Source: Panax quinquefolius (taxonomy: Eukaryota; Streptophyta; Magnoliopsida; Apiales; Araliaceae). Taken from it: a stretch of DNA of 64,000 nt. The position numbers and the translations under genes are program-made. The stretch covers positions 125,498,795-125,562,794 of the forward strand of contig CM035168.1 of assembly GCA_020205615.1 (NCBI GenBank). The letters are read 5' to 3'. Positions within the stretch are counted from its first letter, which is position 1. Each line of letters begins with the position of its first letter. A model generated the notes under the pieces. The model saw only the letters and a program-made list of their open reading frames with translations, was not told where the DNA came from and did not search any database. Shown here one piece after another: positions 36,121-48,161 of this stretch.

Positions 36121-39100
36121 CTACTTCTGTCGATTTACCTTCAGATAAGGCAATGCACCAATCACATTGTCATAGTCACTGCGATTAACTTGTACCTGTG
36201 CATGAAAAATCAAAGCAGATTGCAAACGGAACTAAAGATTGCAATTGAAGAATTAAGAGGAAACTAGATTGCTTAAGGTACTTGGGAAGCTATTTTTTGT
36301 TACCAAATAAATTAGCAGTTGATCAATTCTTGGTATAGTCTAGCCTATTCAACCATCACATGGACCAGGACCATGAAAAATATAAAAGTTAAATAAAATT
36401 TACAAGTCAAATGAAAAGGTCCAATTTTCTTTTTTATATATAAGCAAGTAAATTTCAACAAGATTTCCTAACCCTATACTTTCTCAAAATTATGATTCTC
36501 ATGATGCTGAATCGTACATGAGCTTTGGAGAACACTGGAAAAGTTATTGCAGAACAAACAAGAAGATCAAGTCCAACATTATATCATACTACTGATGTCC
36601 TAGAGGCAAGAACCTCATTTAAGCGTTTCAATAAACTTAATATAGTTGAAGGTAGAACAGTCTAGACATCTGCATTTTTCAAGTACCAAAAGAAAATATG
36701 TGGTTTTAATGTATGAATCAATTTCAGGGTCACATGGATTTGCTACATAAAGTACTACTGGTGTCTCCTTATATTTCTCTTAAGTTTATAAATACTTTTT
36801 GACTCAATAATTTTTGTTTGGACTTGTTCTATAATCCCACTTCAGGTATATACCTAGTTTACCAATTGGTAGCCTGGCAGCCTATGACAGAGTTACAAAG
36901 ATAAACGGAAAGCACAAATTGGAAGAAAGCACAAATTGAATCGCCAACGCAAATCATAAGCAATGAAACAAACAAATTGTATAGATATTGACCGATGGAC
37001 AGATAAGCCGACTCTAAACAACCCTTATCTGAAAGATTGAAAACTTAAACAAAGAAAGACTGACAAAAACTAAAATATATTGAGACACAAATACGAGAAA
37101 ATTAAAGAAAATGCTTCAAATTATAATTTCCCTCCAAAATGCATCATATCAAAGGGTGCTATTTTTTCATTAGTATTGACTGAATTCCATAAGACTTATT
37201 GAAATAAAAATTGGTTAAATTCCACAAGTTGGAGGCCACTGAGCTAATTTTTCAACACGCTAGATACTTCAGGTGGAAGAATAATATTTCAAGTTAAAGA
37301 AAAGAAAATAAAAGAGAGAACCAATATCATCAAAAATTCTTAGACATTTCCACAACGATTCGAACCTCTTTCAACAGAAAATATAAATTGAACATTTTTA
37401 CCTTATTTTAAAATAATTTGTCTACTTATACAAGCTGGCACATCAAACATTCATACAAAGATGAGTGATTTAAAAAGAGCTCAAACCATTTTGGAGAGCC
37501 GCAATTTCCTCTTAGTATTCTTCTTTGCAAGCAAATGTTGCTTCCCAGCTCTCCTCCTCATTATCTTCCCACTTCCTGTTACCCAAAATCGCTTAGCTGA
37601 AGCCTAATAATCCACGAAAATGGAAAAGAATAAACACCCAGAATCTTTTTTTAAGCCACAGGAATACAATATAATTTCATAACTGTTGAAATATATATCA
37701 ATAGCGATCACAATAGCGTATAATGACGACTATCAATTGCGATATGAAGCAATATGAATTGCGATAATGAAGTCTAGCGATAGCAAGAACAATGTAACAA
37801 CAAGAGCGATGGCGAACAAAATTGGAACAACTTAGTTATATGAAAAGGCCGAGGCGTAGCAAAGCTATCTTGTCCTAAAAGTGATTCCGCCCTCACCGGT
37901 TAGAAACCTTGGTACAGTTTGAGCTCCAATGGCGTTCACTCTCCGAGATTCAACGGCAAGCCTTCGATTGCGTGTACTTTCGCGAGAAGAAGGCTATGGA
38001 CTATCTTTGTGGATTGCCCGGATGAGAAGGAAGAAGACCGTAATGGATGCATGTATGGTATATTTTACGGAAAGAACTAATGCCAATTGTGTATTTTTTT
38101 TACGTGAAGAATCTGAAGCAATATATATACGAATAATAACGTACGTTGGGAACAAAACGGTAAGAAATCGGCATTAATATGAGTTTACGTTGGAGTTATA
38201 GATAAACATAAATAAGGTTTCCGTTTGGGGATAGAAAACGTAAACATAAATAAGGTTTCCGTTTGGGGATTTAAGAGATGAAACGGCTAGGGCATTAGGC
38301 TAGACTTAGCATAAAACGAAATTTAATTTTACCAAAACAGTGGGCTACCTGGGTGCACCCGCGAAGCACAATCCACCGGATCGGCACCCCAGCAGGCGTA
38401 TCGCGCGCAAGACACATACTAAGGTTTTCTCGACTGAAAGTCCGGAACCAAGCTTAAGCTTAGCCCAATTCATTGCATTCCTCATCGTGCGCGAGCCCAT
38501 CCCTATTTCCTCAACCATGTTACTAAGTCCATAACAACAAGTACTAATATGCACCATGAGAGTTCCTAAACTAGCCAAGGACTTTGAAAAACCATAAGAT
38601 TTTGGAGCATAACCAACAATAACATCATCACAATTTCAAATATCAAGAACTAATAAAAAAAAACCTCACTAATAAAAAGAGGAAGAAAATAAACTCACAA
38701 ACAAGGCTATTTATACATCATCACTATTACAATAACGTATACACAAACTTCAGCAAATATATTTAATCCCTCGAACCCCGAATGAGAGTCCATCTTCCTA
38801 TTTCCACAACAAGAGATTACTATTTCCAGTCCAAATTAATGTATACACACACACACATATATATATATATAGAGAGAGAGAGTTACCTTGTGGGTTTTCA
38901 TTTTGTAGCCTTTTGCAGAGACAATAGTGAGAGGCTGGGGATTTTGAGTGGGAGAGGTAACAGTGAAGACGCTGTGCCAGAGAAGTGGGGCGAACCCTGA
39001 TATACTATGGGAAGAAGTGAGGTTCAGTGAGATTTTCTTTGTAAAGGGTAAGAAATTCACTGTGCAATGGGAGCTCTTAAGGGGTTGGTTAAAAGGGCAA

Positions 39101-39147
39101 AGACTGAAATTAATAGACAACATCGTGGCGGAAGCAGCCATTGTCAT
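36121..39147 (-). CDS. RPL35: Plastid large-subunit ribosomal protein bL35c (nuclear-encoded), three exons, intact
   Basis: Exons on the minus strand: 38887-39147 (87 codons), 37487-37603 (39 codons) and 36121-36195 (24 codons plus stop), all phase 0 with GT..AG borders, for 150 residues. Exon 1 encodes a Ser/Thr-rich start ([11 protein letters not shown]..) typical of a chloroplast transit peptide and ends in [10 protein letters not shown]. Exon 2 gives [20 protein letters not shown] and [19 protein letters not shown]. Exon 3 gives [20 protein letters not shown]. These are the hallmarks of bL35, a small basic protein of the 50S subunit, acting in chloroplast translation. A second ATG two codons on (39141) could also be used. 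The W in RFWV is unusual where R-V is common. Confidence 0.93.
37850..38330 (+). other. Coding-like remnant in bL35c intron 1
   Basis: A stretch beginning ATGGCGTTCACTCTCCGAG is partly open in different frames in the two copies (37929-38177 here; 53941-54156 in the right copy). It is followed by a direct repeat of about 35 bp (CATAAATAAGGTTTCCGTTT at about 38208 and 38244). I do not recognise the product; a transposon or gene fragment is possible. Confidence 0.3.
38848..38882. repeat. (CA)n(TA)n(GA)n microsatellite at bL35c exon 1 donor
   Basis: ACACACACACA, ATATATATATAT and AGAGAGAGAG runs lie immediately inside intron 1, ending next to the GT of the donor. The same run is at about 54814-54848 in the right copy. 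Confidence 0.9.
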
Positions 39148-39803
39148 ACTGGTGGGTTCGTCTTTGTTTCTGGTTAAGAATTGGATTGGAGGACAGAGGA
39201 TGGATTGTTTATTGCGAGTGATGTTGTGGACAGGAGAGGACTTTTGGATTGGGAATTTATGGGCCTCAATCTTTCCTTTCATTTCCAGATAGGTCTAGAA
39301 TAAACAGAGTACCCATGGGCCACGGCTGGGCTTAGGCCATGTTTGGTTGGACTTTCTTTCGAGAGAGTATTATGTTAATCAAAGATCACAGATCAATGAA
39401 TCAAAAAGAGTAGAGCTCCACTTTAATACAATACCCCGAGCCAAATAAGATCAAGGCTACTATTCGATTCATTGACGGAACTACTATTTAGTAAGAGGCC
39501 ATGGTCCAAAAACTTACCAGCCGCTAGATATAATAAAGTGTTCTTCTACGTTGACAGAAAAAATTAGGTATTTAAATTTTAATTATTTATATTATCTCAT
39601 TTCAACTACATTCATATCCAATTTTTCTGTTCACGTAGAGTTTTTGTATAATAAATATTAATAACTTAATAATATCTAATAAGCTAGTTCACTAAATATG
39701 ACAAAGGTCAAAGTCAGAAAATTTTGAGAAGTTTGAAAAGTTTTTAGGTCAAGTAAAAGCTTCAGCCCCAGGGAATTAAGTCTTGTTCTATTTTATTTTT
39801 AGG
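39148..39803. other. bL35c promoter side and flank of the copia insertion
   Basis: Contains the bL35c 5' flank. TGTTTGGTTGGACTTTCTTT near 39342 is a common motif at ends of plant hAT-like MITEs, but I could not pair it with a second end. No gene is supported. Confidence 0.4.
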
Positions 39804-39808
39804 TATTG

Positions 39809-40053
39809 TATTATAATTTTAGAGAAGCGTAAGAAGATTATATATAAAAGTGAAATTTTCTAATATTCTTTAAAGTTCACTAATATATGGATAGTGAGCC
39901 TTTCATTTATAGAACTTCACAAATACAATGAACAAAGATAGGAGATGAAAGAAATACAAACTTAAATAGGGAGAATGAATAACTCATCAATGTATGTAGG
40001 TTATGTAGGTTATAGAAAATGAATGGACATCCATATTATAACTATTCATAACA
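39809..40053 (-). repeat. Copia 3' LTR (left copy)
   Basis: About 245 bp, matching 45665-45916. Contains the repeated TGTAGGTTATGTAGGTTATAG. The TATA region read on the minus strand is degraded here compared with the right copy (CTATAAATAG). Confidence 0.9.
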
Positions 40054-40064
40054 CTCCCCCTTGG
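40054..40064 (-). other. Copia polypurine tract
   Basis: On the minus strand CCAAGGGGGAG directly precedes the 3' LTR, as expected for the plus-strand primer. The right copy has AAGGGAG at the same place (56021-56027). Confidence 0.7.
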
Positions 40065-40203
40065 ATGTCAATTACTGAAGAATATGCCTCGTTAAAACCT
40101 TACTAGGAAAAACCCTGTGGGATAAAAACCTAGCGAAGGAAAAAGAGTACATAATTCTTCAAAAACATATGAAAAACTTTAATTACTCCCCCTCATGATC
40201 ATA

Positions 40204-42750
40204 TCACTTGAGATCTTTGAGTCGACGTAATCCAACGTTGTGGACTAGCTTCTCAAATGTAGAAGTAGGAAGCGCCTTTGTTAATAAATCTGCCAAATTT
40301 TCACTTGAACGAATTTGCTGAACATTTATATCACCATTCTTCTGAAGGTCATGAGTAAAAAAGAACTTTGGTGAAATATGTTTTGTTCTATCACCTTTGA
40401 TATATCCTTCCTCGAGTTGGACAATGCATGTCAGATTATCCTCATATAAGACCGCGGTGTTTCTTCTCCTGAAGATAAACAACAAGCTCCTCGTATGTGT
40501 TGAATTACAGACCTTAACCATACACTTTCACAACTAGCCTCATGTATTGCCAAAATTTCAGCATGGTTAGAAGATGTAGCTACTATAGTTTGTTTCATCG
40601 AACGCCAAGAAATGGCGGTTCCACCACAAGTGAATACATATCCAATTTGCGATCGAGCATTATGAGGATCGGATAGGTACCCTGCATCTGCAAAACCAAT
40701 CAAATCTGTTTTGGGTTGGTAAGGAAAATACAAACCTATATCCTTTGTACCTTGTAGGTAACGAAGTATATGTTTAATCCCATTCCAATGCATTCGAGTT
40801 GGACAAGAGCTATATCTTGCTAATAAGTTGACAAAGAATGATATATCAAGTCGTGTATGACTAGCAAGATACATTAGTGCTCCAATTGCACTCAAGTATG
40901 GTACTTCAGGACCAAGAATCTCCTCATCATTTTTCTCGAGGTCGGAAAGGGTCTTTATTTACATTAAGTGACCTCACAACCATTGGGGTGCTCAACGGAT
41001 GTGCTTTGTCCATATAAAATCGTTTTAGCACCTTCTCTATATAAGATGTTTGATGCACAAGAATACCATCCTTTAAATGCTCTATATGTAACCCAAGACA
41101 AAATTTTGTTTTTCCAAGATCTTTCATTTCAAATTCTCTTTTCAAGTACTCTACTACCTTTGAAATCTCTTCAGGAGTTCCAATGATATTTAGATCATCA
41201 ACATATCTTTGCCAATAATAACAAACTCAAATCTAGATCGCTTTATAAAAATGCATGGGCTAACAGGGATCATTCTTTTATCCCTCCTTTAACAAATATT
41301 CACTAAGACGATTATACCACACGGCCGGATTGTTTTAATCCATATAGAGATCTATTTAATTTGATCGAAATCTTGTTCTCGAACTGGATTTACATGCTTC
41401 CGCAATTTAAATCCTTCCGGGAGTTCATATAAATTTCATTATCAAGTGGGCCATACAAATATTCATAACGACATCCATTGAGGCCTTGAAGTGAAGTCCT
41501 TCTTTTATTGCCAGGCATCGATTAGGAATCGAAAAGTAGTCACATCCATCACGGGGAGAGTATGTCTCTTCATAATCAATACCGGTCTTTGTGAAAATCC
41601 TTGTGCAACTAGTTGTGCTTTATGTTACAAATTTCACCCTTTTCATTTCGTTTTCGAACAAAAACCCATTTGTACCCCACTAGTTTTACACCATCAGGTG
41701 TACGGACTACTGGTCCAAAAACATTTCTCTTTTCAAGAGATTTCAATTCTGCCTCAATTGCGTCTTTCCATTTTGGCCAATCAATTCTATGCATGCATTC
41801 CTCAATAGACCTTGGTTCAAGATCCTCGTCATCTTTTATAACATCTAGCGCTATATTGTATGAAAAAACATTATCGACGTCAATTTCATTTCGGTTCCAT
41901 ATTTTTCTGGACATGACATAATTTATCGAGATCTCTTCATTTTCAATGATTTCAGGTACCTGATTGTCTTTTGGAACTGTAATATTAGTCATGTCTAGAG
42001 GTTTTTCTGTAGACTCTTCTGGAGTTACCATTTCCTCGTCATGACCATCTTGAATCTTTGTTCCTTTTCTCATACGAGGATTCTTATCTTTGGAACCGAC
42101 TGGTCTACCACACTTCAAGCGTGTTTTAGATTCATTGGCAACAAGAGGTTGTCCTGCTGGGACATCAATTTTAATTGGAGCATTAACAGCTGGTATATGT
42201 GACTTTGTTACGCTCTTTGGGTCAGAAAATGCGTCTGGCAATTGATTTGCTAAACTTTGTAAATGAATTATCTTCTGACCTTCTAGTTCACATTGTTTTG
42301 TATGAGGAACAAAATGAGACAATGATAATTCATTCCAACTTATCTCTTTTTTCAGTTGCCTATTTTCTCCCTCTAATGTTGGGAAGACTGATTCATCAAA
42401 ATGACAATCAGCGAATCTAGCTGTAAATAAATCCCCTGTTGATGGTTCTAAATATTTAATTATAGATGGGGATTCATATCCAACATATATTCCTAACCTC
42501 CTTTGAGGTCCCATCTTAGTACATTGTGGTGGAGGAATTGGAACATATCAAGACAAACACGAAAATTCTTAGATGAGAAATATTTGGTTCTGACCAAAAC
42601 CAATTGTAAAGGGGAGTACTTATGATAACTTGTTGATGGTCGATGCGAATTAGTGTTGCCGCATGTAAAATAGCATGACCCCAAGCATAAATTGGAAGTT
42701 TTGATCTCATTATTAATGGTCTTGCAATCAATTGAAGGCGCTTAATCAAT
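40204..42750 (-). pseudogene. Copia pol remnants: integrase C-terminal part, reverse transcriptase, RNase H (left copy)
   Basis: Broken frames read from 42749 downward. Integrase: the segment ending MGPQRRLGIYVGYE and DLFTARFADCHFDE (about 42380-42750). Reverse transcriptase: WKDAIEAELKSLEKRNVF and VGYKWVFVRKRNEKG (about 41620-41780), then the active-site YVDDL at 41191-41205. RNase H: SAIGALMYLASHTRLDISF, GFADAGYLSDPHNARSQIG and TSSNHAEILAIHEASCE (40431-40895), ending in NLADLLTKALPTSTFEKLV (40204-40400). Multiple frameshifts separate the parts. These domains would copy RNA to DNA and insert it, but no continuous polyprotein exists here. Confidence 0.9.
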
Positions 42751-43499
42751 GATTCTCAAGGCCATTTTGTGTGAACATGTCTTCTGGGATGTTCAACACT
42801 TATCCCAATAGACATACAATAATCATTGAAAGTTTGGGAAGTAAATTCACCAAGCATTGTCAATACGAATTTTCTTGATGGGATAATCTGGAAAATGTGC
42901 TCGTGTCGATTAATTGAGCAAGTAATCTACATGAAACGCCAGTTGCAAGTTGATAATAGAGATACATGTGACCACCTTGTTGATGCATCAATTAAAACTA
43001 TAAAATATCTAAAAGGTCCACATGGTGGATGAATTGGTCCACATATATCACCTTGTATTAAGTTCTCCAAAGTAAGGGATTCAGGTCCTATCTTAGCGGG
43101 TAATGGTAGAACAATTAACTTGCCTTGAAAACAAGCGATACATGGAAATCATTCGATTGAAGAATCTGCTTTGGTTCTCCAATGGATGTCCACATGAATT
43201 TTTAATTATTCTTAGCATCATTATCGATCCGGGATGGCTAACTGTTTCATGCCAAACAATAAAGTTATTGTGATTACGTTAGCTTTTTATTAACAACCAC
43301 ATTTGTTTCAATTGTTCTAATTCTCGTAGTACAAACCGGAAAAAAAAGCGGTAATTTTTCTAATACACTTTTATTACCCGAGATTATACTCGTAATGTGA
43401 AGATACTCAATCTTTCCTTCACATATTTATGCTAATATGATACCCATTTCGGCGGATATCCTTAAAACTCGATAAATTTCTTTGAGACACAGGAGAGTA

Positions 43500-43785
43500 T
43501 AATGCTTCATCAATTTCAAATTTTTGTTCCTCCGAGCAAGAAAATGTTAGCTCTTCCGGAGCCTTCTATCAATTTTACACTACCCGATATAATACTAACA
43601 TTGGCCTTTTGCATTATGAAAGAAGAAAAATATTTCTTATTTTGTAATATAGTGTGCGTAGTGGCGTTGTCTGCGAGACATATATCTCCACCATTCATTG
43701 CAAATCGAATCAAGAGAGTATCTATGTTATTCAATAAAAATAAGAAATATATAATTAGATTAATAAAGTATCCCATATATAACAA
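43500..43785 (-). pseudogene. Copia protease remnant (left copy)
   Basis: The minus-strand frame holds CLADNATTHTILQNKKYF and LIEGSGRANIFLLGGTK. The D-x-A/G-T-T-H motif is the form of the aspartic protease site seen in plant copia elements. It lies between gag and integrase. Confidence 0.75.
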
Positions 43786-43999
43786 ATCATAAGAAAACAG
43801 TTAAACATGATAAAAACATAATAATTAGAATTTTATTAATGCTTAAAATAAAGTCCAATAACATCAAAGCATCATTTAAAAATTTATATTTGGACACTCT
43901 CATCACCAAACAAGAAGTCGATTTTTCTTGAGTTTGAGAAAAATCATTAACATCTAGATGAGTGGTATCAACACAACCATAATTAAAATCATCATTTCG

Positions 44000-44984
44000 A
44001 ATCAAGATTTGTCTCATCTTTTCCATCCTTACTAGAAAATTGAGATTTGTCTCATCTTTTCCATCCTCACTAGCAAAATTTGTCTCTATCTTCTTCCCTT
44101 TATCGTTTAGTGATTGTTGATAGAGCTTCAACAAGATGTTTTGGTGTCTGACAGTGCACGAGACCAATGGCCTTTACCTCCACAACGATAACACAAATTC
44201 TCAAGTGGTATTTTATTTTTATCACCTTTTTCGCGTTTTCCATCCTTATATTCCCTTACTTGGTGGGTATATGTGTTGAAAATGACCACCACGATGATTA
44301 TTTCGACCACGTCCACCTCCACGTCCATGACCACGTCCCACACTCTTCGGCGTGACCTCTGTTTTTCCATTATATGTTACGGCATTCACTGCGAGGGAAT
44401 GGAAGCGAATCCAGTTGGGCCGGGCCTCATGATTTTCATCAATAGTTCATTGTTTTGCTTTCACCACAAGGAGGCGTGAAATCGATTCAGTATTTCTTAA
44501 AGCCCTTTTCACGATATTGCTTGCTGCGAGGAGCATATTAGATCGTGAAAGGTGGAGAATGTTTTTTCTAACATATCTCGCATCGGTGATCTTTTCTCCA
44601 CATAATTGTAATTTAGAATCGATTCTAAACATAGGCGAGTTATAATCACTTCTGATTTAAAATCTCGTAATCTTAGATCATCCAATCATAACGAGCTTTA
44701 GGAAGTATTACAGTTTTCTAGTGGTCGTATCTTTCCTTTAGATTATTTCAAAGGATAAGTGGATCTTTAACAGTCAAATATTCAATTTTAAGTCCCTCAT
44801 GAAGGTGATGACGAAGAAATATCATCGCTTTGGCCTTATCTTGACTAGATGTTTTGTTTCCTTCTTTGATAGTATCACCAAGACCTTTTGCATCTAGATG
44901 AATTTCAGCATCTAACACCCATGATAAATAATTCTTTCCAGTAATGTCAAGAGCCACAAATTCGAGTTTAGCAATGTTTGACAT
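44000..44984 (-). pseudogene. Copia gag remnant with CCHC zinc knuckle (left copy)
   Basis: Starts at 44984 with MSNIAKLEFVALDITGKNY, an N-terminal gag motif of plant copia elements, and continues with LRHHLHEGLKIEYLTVKDPL. A zinc-knuckle stretch ENLCYRCGGKGHWS lies near 44160-44205, after a Gly/Arg-rich part. Frameshifts divide it. The stop after IEYLTVKDPLIL is present in both copies, so it is probably genuine or a shared error. Confidence 0.85.
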
Positions 44985-45664
44985 TATGAACTATCACAAA
45001 TATGATTAACAAGTTAGAAAAAAAATAAATTAAATACACAACATAATTAACATAATACTTTTAAGCACAATAATTTATCGAATACTTGTAACCTCTTTGA
45101 TAATTAATATAGGTAAAGACTAATATTTGAAGCTAGTAAAAGCTACACATGAGCCACAAACAGCATGTTTTATAAAATTAATATTTAAAATTATCGCAAC
45201 AATGGCAAGTGTGATGTGTAATATTGTGAACAAAACATTTGTACATCGCTTAATAAAGAATACTGTTCAAATGACAAACAGACATGAAAAGATTACAAGC
45301 TGTATGCTAATCTAACAAGTAAATGTGCTGCATATGTAACGTAAAGTAAAAATATAGTAATCAGATGCGTGAGTAAGTATTAGGCACTAAAAAAAAACTA
45401 GTGGTAAAAATAACCAAAAAAAAACGTAGTAGTGTGGAACGCTTTACTATCAATTCAACAGTGAAACATAATTAAATGTTAAGATGTATTATGTTATTGA
45501 TCTTAACACAACTGCAGTGAAAGCAAAATGTACGCAATCAGTCATTATAAGAGACAAAACATATATTATATGTATAAAGAGATAAAGTTATACCTTCTTC
45601 TGCTTATAAACAAAATATGATTATTTTTGAAGATAAAATAAGGAAGCAAGTCATCGCGATAATA

Positions 45665-45916
45665 TATTATAATTTTAGAGAGAAGCGTAAGAAGATTATA
45701 TATAAAAAGTGAGATTTTTTAATATTATTTTAAGTTCACTAATCATGGATAGTGGTACTGGTACATTTATAGAACTTCATGAAATACAATGAACAAAGAT
45801 AGTAGATGAAAAAATATAAACTTAAATAGGGAGAATGAATAAATTATAAATGATGTATGTAGGTTATGTAGGTTATAGAAAATGAATGGACGTCCATATT
45901 ATAACTATTCATAACA
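45665..45916 (-). repeat. Copia 5' LTR (left copy)
   Basis: About 252 bp, matching the 3' LTR at 39809-40053. Sequence just inside (lower coordinates, read on the minus strand) is TATTATCGCGATGACTTGCT; the right copy has TATCAGCATGACTTGC, closer to the usual copia primer-binding region. Confidence 0.9.
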
Positions 45917-45971
45917 TATTGTTTATTTTTATTTTTTCCTGCTTAAAATAAAGTTATATCAATTTAAAGAA

Positions 45972-46011
<40 letters not shown>

Positions 46012-47077
46012 GGTAAAAAAACAAGTTGGTTGATATATATACACACTAATATCAAAAGCATAATAGGGTTGGGTTGGTATGATCATGCTCCAAGTTCATG
46101 TCTTATTTTGAAATGAAGCTGCAGCACAAATTATGTTCTTCATGTTGAAAATTTTAGGGACAATTACATGTTCTAATATATTTTTAAAAATAATTACATC
46201 AATAGTGAACTCATATAATATTTACATAACTAATACACTTTCATATTTATTTACATATTTTAGTGTAATTAGGATTCCTTAATTTAGAAAATTATAATTC
46301 AATTAGAATTCCTTAATTTAGGGATTAGTTATAGCTTCTTCTCTCTCCTCAAGTTATTTAACAAATTCAACCTTTTAATAATAATAATGAAGAAGAAAGA
46401 GAGCAGCGACAAGAAAGCAAGACTCTCAGAGACTCTCCAGTTAATTCCTAGAACAGTACACGATGAAAGGCTTGGCAAGGCTTACCCATGGTTTTAAGGG
46501 GGAAACTACTTTTTCTGTATGTCCCAACTCCCAAATACTATATCAAAATGACTGTCTATCTGCACAAAGAAATGGCAGTCGCCACCATGAGAACAAATGA
46601 GGAGAGAAAAAATGAGACGGTTGATCAAGCTTCCACTGGAAATCGGACAGTGCTTGGTGATGATGAATCCATGAGGGGTGGTGGTGACGGTTGATCAAGC
46701 TTCCACTTGTGGTGGTGGCGGTGGTCTTAGGATGGAAAAAGAATTGATGATGACAAGTTGATGTTAGGTTTTGGTAAAAATAATGATCGATGGAGAGTCC
46801 ACTCCCTTTGGCCATATAATTTAATTATATGAAGATGGAGAAAAGAGAGAAAGAGGAGAGAATGGAGTTTTGAAGCGGTGCGATGGACTCGACAAATATG
46901 AAGGGACCAGGGGATGAGGTGGAGACTAAGGAGAAGGGAAGAAGCGTTACCATCGCTACTTTTACGACGTTACCATCGCTCCGCGTTCGCAGGATTTTTT
47001 CATAATGCGATTGGTAGCCAAACCTTCATACCAAGGTAACCAATTACATTTTATTAAGTTTCCAATTTATTTTGCAT
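45917..47077. other. Flank of copia insertion up to the gap; copy-specific block
   Basis: Contains an (AAT)n microsatellite (45972-46011), sequence shared with the right copy up to 46220, then 747 bp found only here (46221-46967), with TTGATCAAGCTTCCACT twice near 46621 and 46692. From 46968 (CGTTACCATCGCTCCG) to 47077 it again resembles the right copy (62199-62277), with more mismatches. No gene is convincing. Confidence 0.6.
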
Positions 47078-47177
47078 NNNNNNNNNNNNNNNNNNNNNNN
47101 NNNNNNNNNNNNNNNNNNNNNNNNNNNNNNNNNNNNNNNNNNNNNNNNNNNNNNNNNNNNNNNNNNNNNNNNNNNNN
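47078..47177. other. Assembly gap, 100 N
   Basis: Exactly 100 unknown bases, the usual placeholder for a gap of unknown size between two contigs. It separates the two copies of the 15-kb segment. Confidence 0.99.
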
Positions 47178-48161
47178 GAATTTGTTTATTTTTCCCACAG
47201 TTAATGTGCATATAACATTTTGCTTTCTTCATTTTCTTTTTAAAATTCTCCTGAACGCAAATTGAACTTTCTTTTTGTGTGTTTCTCTCCTCCCATCTAC
47301 CTCATAAAGCAAAAAAGAATTTAAGACAATATAAGAAAAACACCCATAGCTGTTCGGTATTTAGTATAATAACATGGCATTCTTATGGTACTAGCCAAAT
47401 GCTTATTTTGGAGGGATGTAGCTCTGTAGTTTTTAGTTCTTGATCATTTCTCTTGATGTCCCTATTATTCCACATATATAATATATAATCTTTCTAACAT
47501 GGCTTGCATCAAATTTTTATTTTTTTCAATTTATTGATGAATCTTGCCAGTTAACCTATATATTTTGTAATTCTGGGATGATTAGCTAAATTTGCTATAA
47601 TGGTTGTTATACTCGCACGTATATACTTACAAGTTACAATCAAGGAATACTATCTACCATGCCTACATTGGAAACAATAATAATAATAAAAAATATTTTA
47701 TATGAATGTTTGTATGTATGTTTCCAAATAGAACTCCATCCTAATATTTCTTGTAGTATACTATGAAACATTTACTAGTTGAAAAATTATAGTTTCCAGA
47801 ATGTCAGTTTGTGGATTTACCTTTTTACATTATTCTTTTTAAAGCATGTTTTCTCCTTTCTAACTCATTTTCGTACAGGAGTGCCACTATTTATTTTCCT
47901 GCACTCTTGTAAAAATTACTAATAAAATTCACACACAGATCTCAATTATTGATCTATTAATAACCTTGGAATATCACTGAGAGCGAATAATCAAGGTTCT
48001 GTTTGAAGCCTGAAGGCTCATGGAAAATTTGGTCTTGAATGAAGGCCTGTCCAGCGATTCCTTAATATAACCCAAAATCATGCGGCTTATTTGTCATCTT
48101 ACAAAAATATTATTTCTGTTCACTTTCATGAGCCTAACTTGACAAAGTTTATGTTTTGCAG

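Larger units (their letters stand above)
39809..45916 (-). mobile_element. Ty1/copia LTR retrotransposon, complete with LTRs and TSD (left copy)
   Basis: The element is flanked by TATTG on both sides (39804-39808 and 45917-45921). On the minus strand the LTRs begin TGTTATGAATAG and end CTAAAATTATAATA. Order on the minus strand is 5' LTR (45665-45916), primer-binding region, gag, protease, integrase, reverse transcriptase, RNase H, polypurine tract, 3' LTR (39809-40053). This INT-before-RT order defines Ty1/copia. The frames are broken in many places, so it cannot be autonomous as sequenced, but part of the damage may be sequencing error (the right copy differs at those sites). The element sits about 660 bp upstream of bL35c in the same orientation. 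Confidence 0.93.
31276..47077 (+). repeat. Left copy of a 15-kb duplicated segment ending at the gap
   Basis: From GAATTTGTTTATTTTTTCCC at 31276 to TTTATTTTGCAT at 47077 the sequence is repeated at 47178-62277 in the same order and orientation. It covers ATG11 intron 2 (part) and exons 3-5, bL35c, and the whole copia element. The copies are near-identical over much of the genic part, with scattered indels. One block (about 34780-34945) is strongly diverged, and 747 bp (46221-46967) is present only in this copy. Confidence 0.95.

Noticed and set aside
36124..39147. Reading the bL35c first exon as starting at MKGKIEAHKF (39282)
   Set aside because: The [10 protein letters not shown] start at 39147 gives a typical transit peptide and expected length. 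The upstream extension is probably leader.
38948..39292. Plus-strand 114-codon frame over bL35c exon 1 (also 54981-55256)
   Set aside because: It is antisense to the transit peptide and first exon of bL35c, whose three-exon structure is firmly supported.
46488..46815. Small frames on both strands in the copy-specific block
   Set aside because: His/Ser-rich and low-complexity, with no domain, and absent from the other copy.
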